Shown here: one piece after another, positions 42,846 to 51,833 of the stretch | Numbering within the stretch: position 1 is the stretch's first letter | How the letters are laid out: each line of letters starts with the position of its first letter | Origin: DATFLS01 sp964413425 | GTDB taxonomy: Bacteria > Fidelibacterota > JAANXI01 | Assembly (NCBI GenBank): GCA_964413425.1 | Contig: CAYPST010000013.1 | Location: 1-64,000 of the forward strand | Length of the DNA stretch: 64,000 bases | Direction of reading: 5' to 3' | The notes under the pieces: generated by a model | Seen by the model: the letters and a program-made list of their open reading frames with translations, nothing else | Told to the model about the DNA's origin: nothing | Databases searched by the model: none | Position numbers and translations under genes: made by a program

Positions 42846-44393
42846 TTACAATCGTTGGGTAATGGTTTTCGGCTGCAGGAAGTTGAGAAGATAGTCCGGA
42901 CCGCCGGCTTTGGCGTCGGTGCCTGATAATTTGAAGCCGCCGAACGGCTGGATGCCGACCAGCGAGCCGGTGATTTTCCGGTTAAAGTAGAGATTCCCCA
43001 CCTGGAATTCCCGTTTCGCCCGTTCGATTTTTCGCTGGTCTTTCGTAAAGACACCACCGGTCAATCCATAGTCAGTATCATTGGCAATTTCTAATGCATG
43101 ATCGTAATCACGTGCCCGAATCACAGAGAGCACCGGTCCGAATATCTCCTCTTGTTCAATCTGTGAACCCGGTTTGACGTTTTCGAAGATGGTAGGCTCG
43201 ATAAAATAGCCCTGATTATGTATCTTCTCTCCGCCCAGCACCAGGGTCGCCTCCTGTTTTCCGATGTTGATATACCGGAGGACCTTCTCTTCGGCTTCGG
43301 CGTTAATCAAGGGTCCCATCCAATTTTCCTGCTTTTCCACCGGTCCCACCACGATCTCCTTGGCCCGTTTGATCACCTGCTCCAAGACATCATCATACAC
43401 ATCCTCCTCGATGATCAGCCGGGAACAGGCGGAACATTTCTGGCCCTGATAGCCGAACGCTCCTATCACTGCAGCTTCAGCCGCTGTCTCCACCTCCGCA
43501 TCCGCCAGCACGATTTGTGCATCTTTCCCCCCCATTTCCGCTATGACTCGCTTCATAAACTTCTGACCCTCCTGCGGTCTGGCGGCCAGCTCATTAATAT
43601 GCAATCCGACCGCCTGAGAACCGGTAAAAGAGATAAATCGGGTCCGGGGATGGCCGACCAGGTGATCTCCGATGGTCTCGTCTTCGCCGGTCACGAAATT
43701 CACCACTCCCTCGGGCAATCCTTCTTCCTCCAGAATTTCCGCATATTTCGCTGCCAGCATCGGGGAGTCGGGTGATGGCTTCAACACCACGCAGTTACCG
43801 GCCACCACCGCTGCCGCGGTCATCCCGGACATAATAGCAAGGGGAAAATTCCACGGAGGAATGATGGCTCCGACTCCCAGAGGGATATATATGTATTCGT
43901 TATTTTCCCCCGGGAAGGGATGAATAGACTGTGGCTGCTCGTACCGGATGGCTTCTCTGGCATAATATTCCTGGAAATCAATGGCCTCAACCACATCGGC
44001 ATCAGCCTCCACCCAGTTCTTTCCTTCTTCGTACACCTCCCAGGCGGCCAGCTCCAGGCGGTGTTCTTTCATTCTGGCCGCCGCGCGCAGGAAAATAGCG
44101 GCACGAGCCTCCGGACTCATCGTGCTCCATTCCCGAAATGCCGTCCATCCTGACTCGAGTGCCTGGTCAATGTGCTGTGGTTGAGCTTTTTGAAAAGCAC
44201 CGATCACTTCGTCCTTCCCGGAAGGATTGTATGAATTAAACGTGCCGTTCCCGGCAATCCGTTGTCCGCCAATAATTAACTGATACGTTTTGCCGAATTC
44301 GGATTTCACCCTGGCCAGAGATTCCTTCATGCGCTCCACATTCTCCGGTTGCGAGAAATCCGTTAAATCCAGATGCTGATACGGCCCATACAT
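42846..44393 (-). CDS. L-glutamate gamma-semialdehyde (P5C) dehydrogenase
   Basis: This NAD-dependent aldehyde dehydrogenase oxidises P5C/glutamate semialdehyde to glutamate, ending proline and arginine breakdown. It is the monofunctional RocA/PruA type (515 residues). The catalytic cysteine is C320 in YQGQKCSACSR, the general base Glu lies in IAEMGGKDAQIV, and the NAD site is marked by FTGSQAVGLHINE. PFGGFKLSGTDAKAGG near the end is typical of P5CDH. No proline dehydrogenase gene is present in the window. Downstream on the same strand lie the cDPG-synthetase-like and carbamate kinase genes. Confidence 0.93.
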   Translation of the reverse strand: MYGPYQHLDLTDFSQPENVERMKESLARVKSEFGKTYQLIIGGQRIAGNGTFNSYNPSGKDEVIGAFQKAQPQHIDQALESGWTAFREWSTMSPEARAAIFLRAAARMKEHRLELAAWEVYEEGKNWVEADADVVEAIDFQEYYAREAIRYEQPQSIHPFPGENNEYIYIPLGVGAIIPPWNFPLAIMSGMTAAAVVAGNCVVLKPSPDSPMLAAKYAEILEEEGLPEGVVNFVTGEDETIGDHLVGHPRTRFISFTGSQAVGLHINELAARPQEGQKFMKRVIAEMGGKDAQIVLADAEVETAAEAAVIGAFGYQGQKCSACSRLIIEEDVYDDVLEQVIKRAKEIVVGPVEKQENWMGPLINAEAEEKVLRYINIGKQEATLVLGGEKIHNQGYFIEPTIFENVKPGSQIEQEEIFGPVLSVIRARDYDHALEIANDTDYGLTGGVFTKDQRKIERAKREFQVGNLYFNRKITGSLVGIQPFGGFKLSGTDAKAGGPDYLLNFLQPKTITQRL

Positions 44394-44441
44394 GAGAGCC
44401 TCCGTGTGTTGATGTGAAAATGATACCCCTGAAATCGTAAA

Positions 44442-44463
44442 ACCCTCCTGGAATCAGGAGGGT
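44442..44463 (-). terminator. Perfect hairpin between the antiporter and P5C dehydrogenase genes
   Basis: A 9-bp perfect stem, ACCCTCCTG with CAGGAGGGT, closes a 4-base loop. On the minus strand it is followed by GGTTTTACG, a short T-run, so it may terminate the antiporter transcript. An outer ACCCCT/AGGGGT pair may extend it. It lies about 50 bases before the P5C dehydrogenase start, so an attenuator is also possible. Confidence 0.55.
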
Positions 44464-44626
44464 CTCCAGAAGGGGTTACCTGTGGATTGAATAGTAGTCG
44501 CATGGTCGTAGATGAAACAGGAATATCATACTTATTTTGATCGGAAATTAGATGCGTCCCGGCGTAAAAGCAAGCAGAATTCAGGCGGTGGACGGGGCTG
44601 TCAAACTGAGCAGCCATTGAGTAGTT

Positions 44627-46477
44627 TTACGATCCGTTCGGATTCTCCCAGGCTTGGTCTCCGTTGTCTTCGAACAAGGTGGATGAGTCGGGTATTTCTC
44701 CGAAGCAAACCACCTGGGCACCTTTGGGGATATCAATATCAGGAGCGACCAGTTCGAGGTGGTCATTTTTCACATAGAAGAGCGGGACAGTGCGCTGCTC
44801 CTCCTGTTCGGCTTTTTCCTGTGTGCTCTCTTCGTAATGCATACAGTAAAAATCCCGGCCCTGACGCAGATGTTGTTGGAGGACACTGAAAGTCATTGTT
44901 TCATCAAACAATAAGATCCCTTCATCTCGTAACTGACGTGCCTCTGGGTGATCGTCTTTGTCGTCCTGCAATCGAATGCGGAAGACATGATTCGATCCGA
45001 AAAACTTTGCACCCTGCTGGCACGCCAGGATGTTCACTTCCGCATTCGGCGTCATCGCAATCAAATTTCCGATGCCCTCCAGGGGGGTTTCTTCGAACGT
45101 CTCCGGATCAAGCGCATCGGCATGAATAGCCTCAAGACCCTCTTTTCTTGCGGCACGACAGTTCGATTTATTCGTATCCGACATCAGGATCCGAAATCCG
45201 ACATGCTTGATTGCTTTTGCCAGTTTCCGGGCCGGTGAGTTGGCTCCTACGAAGAGAAAACCGCGCGGCTCCGGTTGAAGGATATCCAGAAATTTCGCCA
45301 TATAGCGGGCAGTACCTCCCTGAATGAAGACGGTACCGCCGATCACCAGAAAAGTCAGACTTTCCAGATATGGAGCGACCTCTGCATGTCCCGGTATTTG
45401 GGCCAGATTGGTGGCGAACAGGGAGGCCACAGCTGCCGCCACGATGCCCCGGGGTGCAATCCACGAGAGGAAGAGCTTCTCCCGCAGATTCAAATCGGAT
45501 TTCCAGGTGGAGGCGAAGATATTCAACGGCCGAATGACAAAAATAACCACTCCCAGCAGCAGGAGGCCATTCCACCCCAGATTGACCATGCGCTCCAGAT
45601 CCAGCTTCGCAGCCAGGAGAATGAACAGGAACGAGACCATTAAGGTGGTGAGCTGCCCTTTAAACGTCTCAATTTCCTCGATCCCGGTTGGTTTGAGTAT
45701 TCCCAGTAACAGACCGGTGACGGTCACAGCGAGCACACCGCTTTCATGTTGAAGCCAGTCTGAAACTGCGTAGACCACGATGACGGCAGAAAGCACAAAC
45801 AGATTGCGCAGATCCCAGGGAATGAACCGGCGCTTGTTCAACAGAGAGTTTATCAAGAGCCCGCCACCGACGCCGATAGACGCACCGATAGCCAGGCTCC
45901 GGATAAACTCCCGGATAATAAACCCCCCGCCAGGCGCAGTGGCGATATTTTCGATGAAAGTAACAATGACCACCGCCAGAATAGCCCCAATCGGATCGAT
46001 CAGAATCCCTTCCCAGGTTAAAATAGTGGAGATTTTCTGGTTGGTCCGGACACTCTTGAGTAAGGGCATAATCACGGTGGGTCCGGTCACCGTGATGAGG
46101 GCTCCGAATAACACTGCCACCCGGATCCCGGTGTCGGTTTGCAGGTCGGGAAAGACGAGATATGCCGTCAGGGCACCCAGCACCCAGGTTATCAGTAAAC
46201 CGACAGTAATGAGGTTCCGGATTGTTCGCGGGGCACTCTTAAAATCGACCCGACGCAGGGAGAGCCCTCCTTCAAACAGAATAATGGCGACCCCGATATG
46301 AACGATGGTTTCCAGACCATCCCCCAACACTCCGACTCTGAGAATACCCAGTTGTCCCAGTAAGGCTCCAAGTACCAGTAACGGAACGATGGCGGGAAAT
46401 CTGAATTTATCCGCCAGCAATTGGGAGACAATGCCCGCGAAAATAATAAGTGCCACAGTAAAAAGAATGTTTTCCAT
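44627..46477 (-). CDS. CPA1-type Na+/H+ (or K+/H+) antiporter with RCK (TrkA-N) domain
   Basis: The membrane part (about 1-390) has about 12 helices and the CPA1 pattern, including IILFEGGLSLRR, TVTGPTVIMPLLK, DPIGAILAVVIVT and WIAPRGIVAAAVASLFA. A cytosolic RCK/TrkA-N domain follows (about 400-520, FLFVGANSPARKLAKAIKH), then about 95 acidic residues. RCK domains bind nucleotides or ions and gate transport. The layout resembles NhaP2/KefB-like antiporters, so the exported ion may be K+ or Na+. The ATG at 46477 lacks a strong ribosome-binding site but starts at the first helix. Confidence 0.88.
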   Translation of the reverse strand: MENILFTVALIIFAGIVSQLLADKFRFPAIVPLLVLGALLGQLGILRVGVLGDGLETIVHIGVAIILFEGGLSLRRVDFKSAPRTIRNLITVGLLITWVLGALTAYLVFPDLQTDTGIRVAVLFGALITVTGPTVIMPLLKSVRTNQKISTILTWEGILIDPIGAILAVVIVTFIENIATAPGGGFIIREFIRSLAIGASIGVGGGLLINSLLNKRRFIPWDLRNLFVLSAVIVVYAVSDWLQHESGVLAVTVTGLLLGILKPTGIEEIETFKGQLTTLMVSFLFILLAAKLDLERMVNLGWNGLLLLGVVIFVIRPLNIFASTWKSDLNLREKLFLSWIAPRGIVAAAVASLFATNLAQIPGHAEVAPYLESLTFLVIGGTVFIQGGTARYMAKFLDILQPEPRGFLFVGANSPARKLAKAIKHVGFRILMSDTNKSNCRAARKEGLEAIHADALDPETFEETPLEGIGNLIAMTPNAEVNILACQQGAKFFGSNHVFRIRLQDDKDDHPEARQLRDEGILLFDETMTFSVLQQHLRQGRDFYCMHYEESTQEKAEQEEQRTVPLFYVKNDHLELVAPDIDIPKGAQVVCFGEIPDSSTLFEDNGDQAWENPNGS

Positions 46478-46798
46478 GATATATATCCGGCTCCGTGATC
46501 CTCTCGGAATCTCCTTCTCTAATGGTAAGTTATAGAATATCGTTCTATTTGGAAAAGCAAAAGATCACCACAGCTGCCCCGGGCACTAAGACCGCACTCT
46601 CCGGACAGAAAGAAGAGCTCAGAGGATTCCGGAACACGGGCATGCGGCGGGGAAGCCAGGTTTCACTGATCTCCCCTCCGAAGGATGTGTTATTTATTTA
46701 TAAGGTATTCAGATGTATATTTCAAGGAAACACCTGAGTGGATAAATGCAACACCTGATAAGCAGACAACTCAATACTTATGCCCAGGAGTGAACACC
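46478..46798. other. Divergent intergenic region between antiporter and trmO-like genes
   Basis: This 321-base stretch separates divergent genes and should hold both promoters. I see no tRNA, riboswitch or terminator that I can support. An AT-rich tract (about 46690-46722, around TTATTTATTTATAAGG) would suit a plus-strand promoter. AGGAG at 46786-46790 is the ribosome-binding site of the next gene. Confidence 0.5.
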
Positions 46799-47284
46799 AT
46801 GCATGCAATCGAATTTCGTCCAATAGGCTTAATCCGTTCGCCATTTACAAAACCGGAAGGTATGCCTATTCAGCCTGCAGGCGCACAGGGAGTGCAGGGA
46901 TCCGTGGAAGTACAGGAACAATATACCGGGGGGCTCAAAGATCTGGAGGGTTTCTCGCATATCCATCTGATTTATTACTTCCATAGATCAGAAGGATATG
47001 ATTTGCAGGTGGTGCCTTTTCTGGATGATCAGGAACGGGGAGTCTTTGCCACCCGGGCTCCGCGCCGTCCCAATCCGATTGGTCTTTCCACGGTGAAATT
47101 GCTCCGGGTGTATGGAAACATCCTCACAATCGGGAATGTGGATATACTCGACGGGACGCCCCTCCTGGACATCAAACCGGCGGTGTCTGAGTTCGAACTC
47201 CCGGAGGAGCGATCACTGGGGTGGATGGCGCAATCGGTCAAACAGGTATTCCAAACCAAAAGTGATAAGAGGTTCCGCAAGTAA
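46799..47284 (+). CDS. TsaA/TrmO-like tRNA (N6-threonylcarbamoyladenosine37) methyltransferase
   Basis: TrmO-family proteins (UPF0066/TsaA) methylate N6-threonylcarbamoyladenosine in tRNA using SAM. The ATG at 46799 lies eight bases after AGGAG and gives 161 residues; the earlier in-frame ATG at 46685 is rejected because its extension has no family match or ribosome-binding site. Signature segments are IGLIRSPFTKPEGMPIQP, FSHIHLIYYFHRSEGY and RGVFATRAPRRPNPIGLSTV, the last typical of the cofactor and dimer site. The length matches short bacterial and archaeal members. The actual substrate is not proven for these short forms. Confidence 0.88.
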   Translation: MHAIEFRPIGLIRSPFTKPEGMPIQPAGAQGVQGSVEVQEQYTGGLKDLEGFSHIHLIYYFHRSEGYDLQVVPFLDDQERGVFATRAPRRPNPIGLSTVKLLRVYGNILTIGNVDILDGTPLLDIKPAVSEFELPEERSLGWMAQSVKQVFQTKSDKRFRK

Positions 47285-47608
47285 ATAACGAGAACAAGTG
47301 AGCCAGGCCTCCGGAGGAGGCGTATGATTCAGCAAGGGCGATAACAATCAATTATTCGCTCCGGCCGGACCACTACCGGGAGAGCGGAGCAGTGCTTATT
47401 CAAGCTATATCCTGCCTCTTCATTTCAACAACTAAATTAATAGACTTACGAATCGAAAGTAATTATCTTATCGGCAGAGAAACGAAAAAGTAGGTCTCAG
47501 AATGTATATAGCATATTTGAGGGGGAACACTCGGTTCCCCGATTTGTATATAGTCAGGCTGTGCTCAGGAGTGGAAGAAGTACTGAGGGTCATGATAAAG
47601 GAGAATGT
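47285..47608 (+). promoter_or_regulatory. Leader region of sigma factor gene with two hairpins
   Basis: This 324-base gap carries GCCTCC-GGA-GGAGGC (47307-47321), a small hairpin after the trmO-like gene, and a stronger one, GGGGAAC (47522-47528) with GTTCCCC (47534-47540) around a 5-base loop. The second is flanked by TGTATATAG at 47503-47511 and again at 47545-47553. It lies about 70 bases before the sigma factor ATG at 47609, so a role in control of that gene is plausible but not shown. No clear T-run follows the hairpin. Confidence 0.45.
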
Positions 47609-48463
47609 ATGAACAAAATGCCCGGCCGTGCAAACCGGGTATTGCAAAGATACCTGGAAGAAATCAACCGAGAAAACTTACTGGAGCCGGAAGAGGAAAT
47701 CCGGCTGGCAAAGCGGGCGAAAGAAGGGGATCGGGAGGCGTTGAATACGCTGGTTCGATCTAATCTTCGGTTTGTGGTGAGCGTGGCCAAGAAGTATCAG
47801 AACCGTGGATTATCTCTGGAAGATCTGATTAGTGAAGGGAATATCGGACTCATCAGGGCTGCCTTCCGGTTTGATGAGACCCGCGGATTTAAATTTATCT
47901 CATATGCTGTCTGGTGGATTCAGCAGGCGATACTGGAGGCGATATCGCAGAAGTCCCGCACGGTTCGGCTTCCCATGAACCGGGTCAGCGAAATCATCAA
48001 GATGCGGAAGACCTCGGAACGGTTGCATAAAAAGTACGGGCGAGATCCGACTGATGAGGAAATTGCAGATGCTATGAATACGGAGCGTGATGCCATTTCA
48101 AATGCCAGAATGGTCGCCAAGCGCGAAAAATCGGTGGATGAACCCCAGGGAGATGATAATATGACCCTGCTGAAAGTGCTCTCTTCCAATGAAGTGAATA
48201 AACCCGACTCCATTTTTGACGACCCCTCCCTGCGATATGAAATCGATGAGGCATTGAATACGTTGTCACCGAAGGAAGCAGATATTATCCGCCTGTATTA
48301 CGGGATTGGCGAAGATTATCCCCAGACCCTCGGGAAGATCGGTCAGAAGTATAATCTCACCCGGGAGCGTATTCGCCAGATTAAAGCCGAAGGCCTGAAA
48401 AAATTACAGAACCCGAAGATACTCAACCGATTGCGTCAATATCTCACCCACAATACCGACTAA
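47609..48463 (+). CDS. RNA polymerase sigma factor, RpoD/SigA family (first copy)
   Basis: This primary-type sigma70 factor has regions 1.2 to 4 and no long N-terminal 1.1 region. RYLEEINRENLLEPEEE marks region 1.2. NLRFVVSVAKKYQNRG, DLISEGNIGLIRAAFRFD and FISYAVWWIQQAI mark region 2 (core and -10 recognition). Region 3 lies at about 130-205, and LTRERIRQIKAEGLKKL is the region 4 helix-turn-helix for -35 binding. The ATG at 47609 follows AAAGGAG; an earlier in-frame ATG at 47561 is rejected. At 284 residues it resembles FCB-group primary sigmas. A second member lies at the window end, so housekeeping status is undecided. Confidence 0.9.
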   Translation: MNKMPGRANRVLQRYLEEINRENLLEPEEEIRLAKRAKEGDREALNTLVRSNLRFVVSVAKKYQNRGLSLEDLISEGNIGLIRAAFRFDETRGFKFISYAVWWIQQAILEAISQKSRTVRLPMNRVSEIIKMRKTSERLHKKYGRDPTDEEIADAMNTERDAISNARMVAKREKSVDEPQGDDNMTLLKVLSSNEVNKPDSIFDDPSLRYEIDEALNTLSPKEADIIRLYYGIGEDYPQTLGKIGQKYNLTRERIRQIKAEGLKKLQNPKILNRLRQYLTHNTD

Positions 48464-48524
48464 TTCCTGTGCAGGGCTCTTCCTCACAGACAAATCCCGG
48501 TCCCAATGAACCTGAAAAAAGTGC

Positions 48525-49580
48525 TCAACCGGCTCGATAAATCATAACTGACTGCGGGCCATCACTAACCTGGTAGGTTTTCTCAACCTGGTAGGTTTCC
48601 GGATTGAGAGCCTGCAGTGTATTAGCCTTAAAATTCGTCACATACAGGAGATTCTGCTCCTGATCGTATGCCATTCCCATGGCTCCGTAGCCCACTTCAA
48701 TGGGAGTCTCACTATCCCGCAGCACCTGGTAATCGCTGGGATTATAAGCATAGAGGAATCCGGCAGCCTCCTGTTCGGACTCCACGCCGAATTCCGAAAG
48801 GAAAGCAAGATTTTCTGTGGTAAGGACAATATATCCGGGAGCGCCTCCCGATTGAACAGTCGCTTCCACAGAGAGGGTTGCCGGATGAATCACATCCACC
48901 GCACCGGAAACATCCACATAATTGCCGGTGCAGAGGACGTGCAGCATTCCGTCCGGTGCTATGGCCAGACGCTGGGGATTGGGATGCACGGGGATGGTAT
49001 CAACCGGGGCGAAGGTGGTTCTGGCAATCACGTGAACCGCCGAATGCCCGTATCCCTGCTGCCAGCCGTCGCTGGTGGCAACATAGATCCGCGTCTCATC
49101 AACAGCAATACCCTCGGGAGCGGCACCGACTCCCACCGAGTCAATCATCTGGTAATTGGCCGCATCCAGGATGTACAGTTGCCCCGAAATCAGACCGCTG
49201 ATATACAAATGTTCAGCCGTGACGTACAGGTCATACGGGTTGCTGCCGGGAGTCAGGTTGTAGATCTGCCGGGAAGCAGTGTCCTGCAAGGAGATCACCT
49301 GCAGCGAGGCCGGAGTGGAGTTGAGCACCAGCAGGTTTTCCCCCTGGAGTGCCATATCGCCGGGAACGGCCTCCGTATGGGCAAACAGTGAATCCACCTC
49401 TTCGGTTTCGAGTGAAATCCGGGAAACCGTTTGAGACAGGGCGTTCAACACGAACAAGGATTCGCCGGTGACGTCCTGCTCCGGCTGGACCGGCAGGAGA
49501 TCACAACCATAGAATCCTATCATTACCAGGATAAGTCCCAGTATCATTATCGGGGGCGAAGATTTTCTTTTGACAGACAT
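48525..49580 (-). CDS. Beta-propeller surface lipoprotein, BtuG-like
   Basis: The N-terminus has a lipoprotein signal ending in IGFYGC (lipid cysteine about C26). The rest (about 35-351) is made of repeated beta-propeller strands of the YncE type (LFVLNALSQTVSRISL, LYVTNFKANTLQALNP), probably seven blades. It lies 20 bases after the TonB receptor and downstream of the cobalamin riboswitch. In Bacteroidetes the same architecture, BtuG, is a surface lipoprotein that captures cobalamin and caps BtuB. I infer the same role here from context; no binding residues can be confirmed. The coding end contains two near-identical copies of a short tract (about 48570-48599). Confidence 0.75.
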   Translation of the reverse strand: MSVKRKSSPPIMILGLILVMIGFYGCDLLPVQPEQDVTGESLFVLNALSQTVSRISLETEEVDSLFAHTEAVPGDMALQGENLLVLNSTPASLQVISLQDTASRQIYNLTPGSNPYDLYVTAEHLYISGLISGQLYILDAANYQMIDSVGVGAAPEGIAVDETRIYVATSDGWQQGYGHSAVHVIARTTFAPVDTIPVHPNPQRLAIAPDGMLHVLCTGNYVDVSGAVDVIHPATLSVEATVQSGGAPGYIVLTTENLAFLSEFGVESEQEAAGFLYAYNPSDYQVLRDSETPIEVGYGAMGMAYDQEQNLLYVTNFKANTLQALNPETYQVEKTYQVSDGPQSVMIYRAG

Positions 49581-49600
49581 AAATATTCTCCTGTGTCAGG

Positions 49601-51808
49601 TTAGGGTGTATAGCCGAGGGTGAACGAAATCAGAAAGGTCCGGCCGGGTTCCGGCATCCGGTCCATGGTCTGGTACGAAGTCTCCCAGAGATTGTCAATG
49701 CGTGCGCCGACAGTAATATGAAACGATGAGCGCGCCCGGGGATCAATCTCTGCTGAAATGATCAGGTCTCCCAGGTCGTAGGGCGGCAGTGCTTTTGTGT
49801 TCGCCCGGGTGATGAACTGCCGGCCCCGGTAGCGGTGATGGTAGGTGATCTCCAGCCATTCCAGTCGACTTCCCAGAGAGAGCTGGGCCCTGTACCGGGG
49901 ACGAAAGGGAAGCTGCTTGTTGAACAGCGCATGGTTCGGTGTCCTGTCCAGGGCGACCAGCCGTTCGAAAAATATCTGCCCGAAAAGGCGTTCGCCGGGC
50001 AGCTCCCAGTCGAAGGAAACGGATTGCCCGGTGATCCGGCTGTCGGTGTTGGTCGGGGTGAAGTTTCCGAACGAGCCGGTCACCCAGATGATCTGGTCGG
50101 TCACCGTTTTCCGGAAGACTTCTCCATTCAGGGATCCGGAGAACCACTCGCCGCCGAAGAGCCGAAATCCCATGGAGTGTTCCGATCCCCTTTCCGGGCG
50201 CAGGTCCGGGTTGCCGGACACCCGGAAATCCTGGTAAAAGAGATCGCCGAAGGTCGGAATTCGAAACGATCGGTTTGAATTGGCGTAAACGGCGCCGGAG
50301 ATCCGCCGGTTCCATGTGAGGGACAGGTTCACACTGTAACTCCGGAACGGATAGGAAAATGCCAGGCTGCTGCTCCGAACGTCAATATGTGAATAACGCA
50401 GCATCGGCTGGATTTTCAACTGCCAGTCCATTGCCGGGAGCGGAAGCTGCAACTTCCCGCCGAACCCGGCCCCGTACTGTTGTTCGGCAGCATGGATTGG
50501 TCTGGCATAATCAGATGCGGTTTCCTCCTGATCGAATCCTGTCCGCTGATGCTGCAGGTCTCCTTCCAGGCTCAGCCCATCAGTCGTTTGATGGGTAAGT
50601 TGCAGGCGGTTCCGGAGCGAATGATGCTCGTACTTTGTGGAATATGCCGGAACCGTGCGGTATCGCAGCGGCGCATCCGGCGGCGGGCTGTTGTGCATCC
50701 GGGTGGTTGCCTGTCCGTAGCTGGATTGCACATCGAGCGAAAGCGTATCCCATTGTTGCTGCCAGGAACCCCAGGCACCGAACCGCCGGTCGTTCGCCCG
50801 GGCATAAGGCGTCCATTGATAGATTCGCCCGGGGATGCCGCGCTGTGATCGCAGAAAGTTTGTCCGCAGATTGAACCGGCCGGAATCGGTGGACCTAATA
50901 ATCCCTGCCTGCAGTGATTGCAACCGGAAATCGGTGTTCTGCCGGGTATCATGGACACGAGTTCCGTCCGGACGCTGGTAGGTGAAGGCATAGTCATTCC
51001 GGACGTCCCGGTGTTCTGCGAACAGGTTGTAAGTCCAGGAAGAGAGTTTGCCGGAAAAATCTCCGGAAAGCCCGAGCCGTCCAGGGGTTCCGATGGTCGG
51101 TTTTATCTGCAGACGCTCGAGCGGTCTGGAGCGGGTGCGGATGTTCACCACTCCGGCAAACGCGCCGGAACCATATTCCGCACTGCTTCCCCGGGTGTGA
51201 ATAGTCACGCTTTCCACAAGACCGGCCGGGATCTGGCTCAGGTCAACCGACCCGGTCATCGGATCATTCAGGGGGATGCCGTCCAGCAGCACCAGCACCT
51301 GGTTGGCATCGCTCCCGCGGATACGCACCTGCATGCCACCGGTGGACGATTGAGTGCTCATCGAGATTTCCGGATGGTGAGCCAGGACCTCGTCCAGGGT
51401 TTCTGCCTGACTCTCCTGAAGTTCACTGCGGGATATTTCTATCGCCTGAGGCTCTTCACGCTTCTCTTCCACGATCACCGGGGGCAGGTGATATCTTCTG
51501 GGACGAAGCGGCACAGTAAGATAGGTTGGCAGATCCCGGGAGGTGCTGACTCGCACCGTACGGGAATGATACCCGATATGTGAGATGGCAATCTGATATG
51601 TTCCCTGATAGAGGTCCGCAAGGGAAAATTCACCCTGCCTGTTGGTATAGGCTCCACCGGGCGTCCCCAGGACAGACACCGCCGCATCTGCAATGGGCTG
51701 GCCGGTCAGCGAATCCCGGACCACTCCGATGATATTAGTCTCCGACTGCGCCGGGAGCGAGGAGATCCAGACAAACCAGAGGAAAAACAGGTATCCTAGT
51801 TGACGCAT
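49601..51808 (-). CDS. TonB-dependent outer-membrane receptor, BtuB-type by riboswitch context
   Basis: The 735-residue protein has a signal peptide (about 1-20), a carboxypeptidase-regulatory-like domain (about 24-105, GVVRDSLTGQPIADAAVSV), a plug domain (about 120-230, LDGIPLNDPMTGSVDL) and a 22-strand barrel ending in the aromatic-rich FLISFTLGYTP. It imports a ligand with energy from TonB-ExbB-ExbD. A cobalamin riboswitch lies directly upstream and a BtuG-like lipoprotein directly downstream, so corrinoid uptake is strongly suggested. The ATG at 51808 is placed three bases after a hairpin whose 3' arm serves as the ribosome-binding site. The extra N-terminal domain is typical of FCB receptors. 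Confidence 0.88.
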   Translation of the reverse strand: MRQLGYLFFLWFVWISSLPAQSETNIIGVVRDSLTGQPIADAAVSVLGTPGGAYTNRQGEFSLADLYQGTYQIAISHIGYHSRTVRVSTSRDLPTYLTVPLRPRRYHLPPVIVEEKREEPQAIEISRSELQESQAETLDEVLAHHPEISMSTQSSTGGMQVRIRGSDANQVLVLLDGIPLNDPMTGSVDLSQIPAGLVESVTIHTRGSSAEYGSGAFAGVVNIRTRSRPLERLQIKPTIGTPGRLGLSGDFSGKLSSWTYNLFAEHRDVRNDYAFTYQRPDGTRVHDTRQNTDFRLQSLQAGIIRSTDSGRFNLRTNFLRSQRGIPGRIYQWTPYARANDRRFGAWGSWQQQWDTLSLDVQSSYGQATTRMHNSPPPDAPLRYRTVPAYSTKYEHHSLRNRLQLTHQTTDGLSLEGDLQHQRTGFDQEETASDYARPIHAAEQQYGAGFGGKLQLPLPAMDWQLKIQPMLRYSHIDVRSSSLAFSYPFRSYSVNLSLTWNRRISGAVYANSNRSFRIPTFGDLFYQDFRVSGNPDLRPERGSEHSMGFRLFGGEWFSGSLNGEVFRKTVTDQIIWVTGSFGNFTPTNTDSRITGQSVSFDWELPGERLFGQIFFERLVALDRTPNHALFNKQLPFRPRYRAQLSLGSRLEWLEITYHHRYRGRQFITRANTKALPPYDLGDLIISAEIDPRARSSFHITVGARIDNLWETSYQTMDRMPEPGRTFLISFTLGYTP

Positions 51809-51811
51809 CGG

Positions 51812-51833
51812 CCTTCCCGCAGAGCAGGGAAGG
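51812..51833 (-). promoter_or_regulatory. Hairpin sequestering the ribosome-binding site of the TonB receptor gene
   Basis: On the minus strand CCTTCCC (51827-51833) pairs with GGGAAGG (51812-51818). The GGGAAGG arm is the only ribosome-binding site for the ATG at 51808, three bases on. Lying between the riboswitch and the start codon, it is a good candidate for the translational off-switch. Confidence 0.6.

Noticed and set aside
46478..46798. Ion-sensing riboswitch (for example c-di-AMP or sodium type) ahead of the RCK antiporter
   Set aside because: The location would fit, but I could not match any conserved core on the minus strand. A covariance-model scan would decide.
48561..48600. Near-duplicate CCTGGTAGGTTT tracts resembling part of the B12 box
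   Set aside because: They lie within the coding end of the propeller gene and encode similar YQVEKTYQV strands; no other riboswitch core surrounds them.
50918..51583. A 221-residue plus-strand open frame opposite the TonB receptor
   Set aside because: It mirrors the receptor plug and barrel coding sequence and shows no protein-like features of its own.
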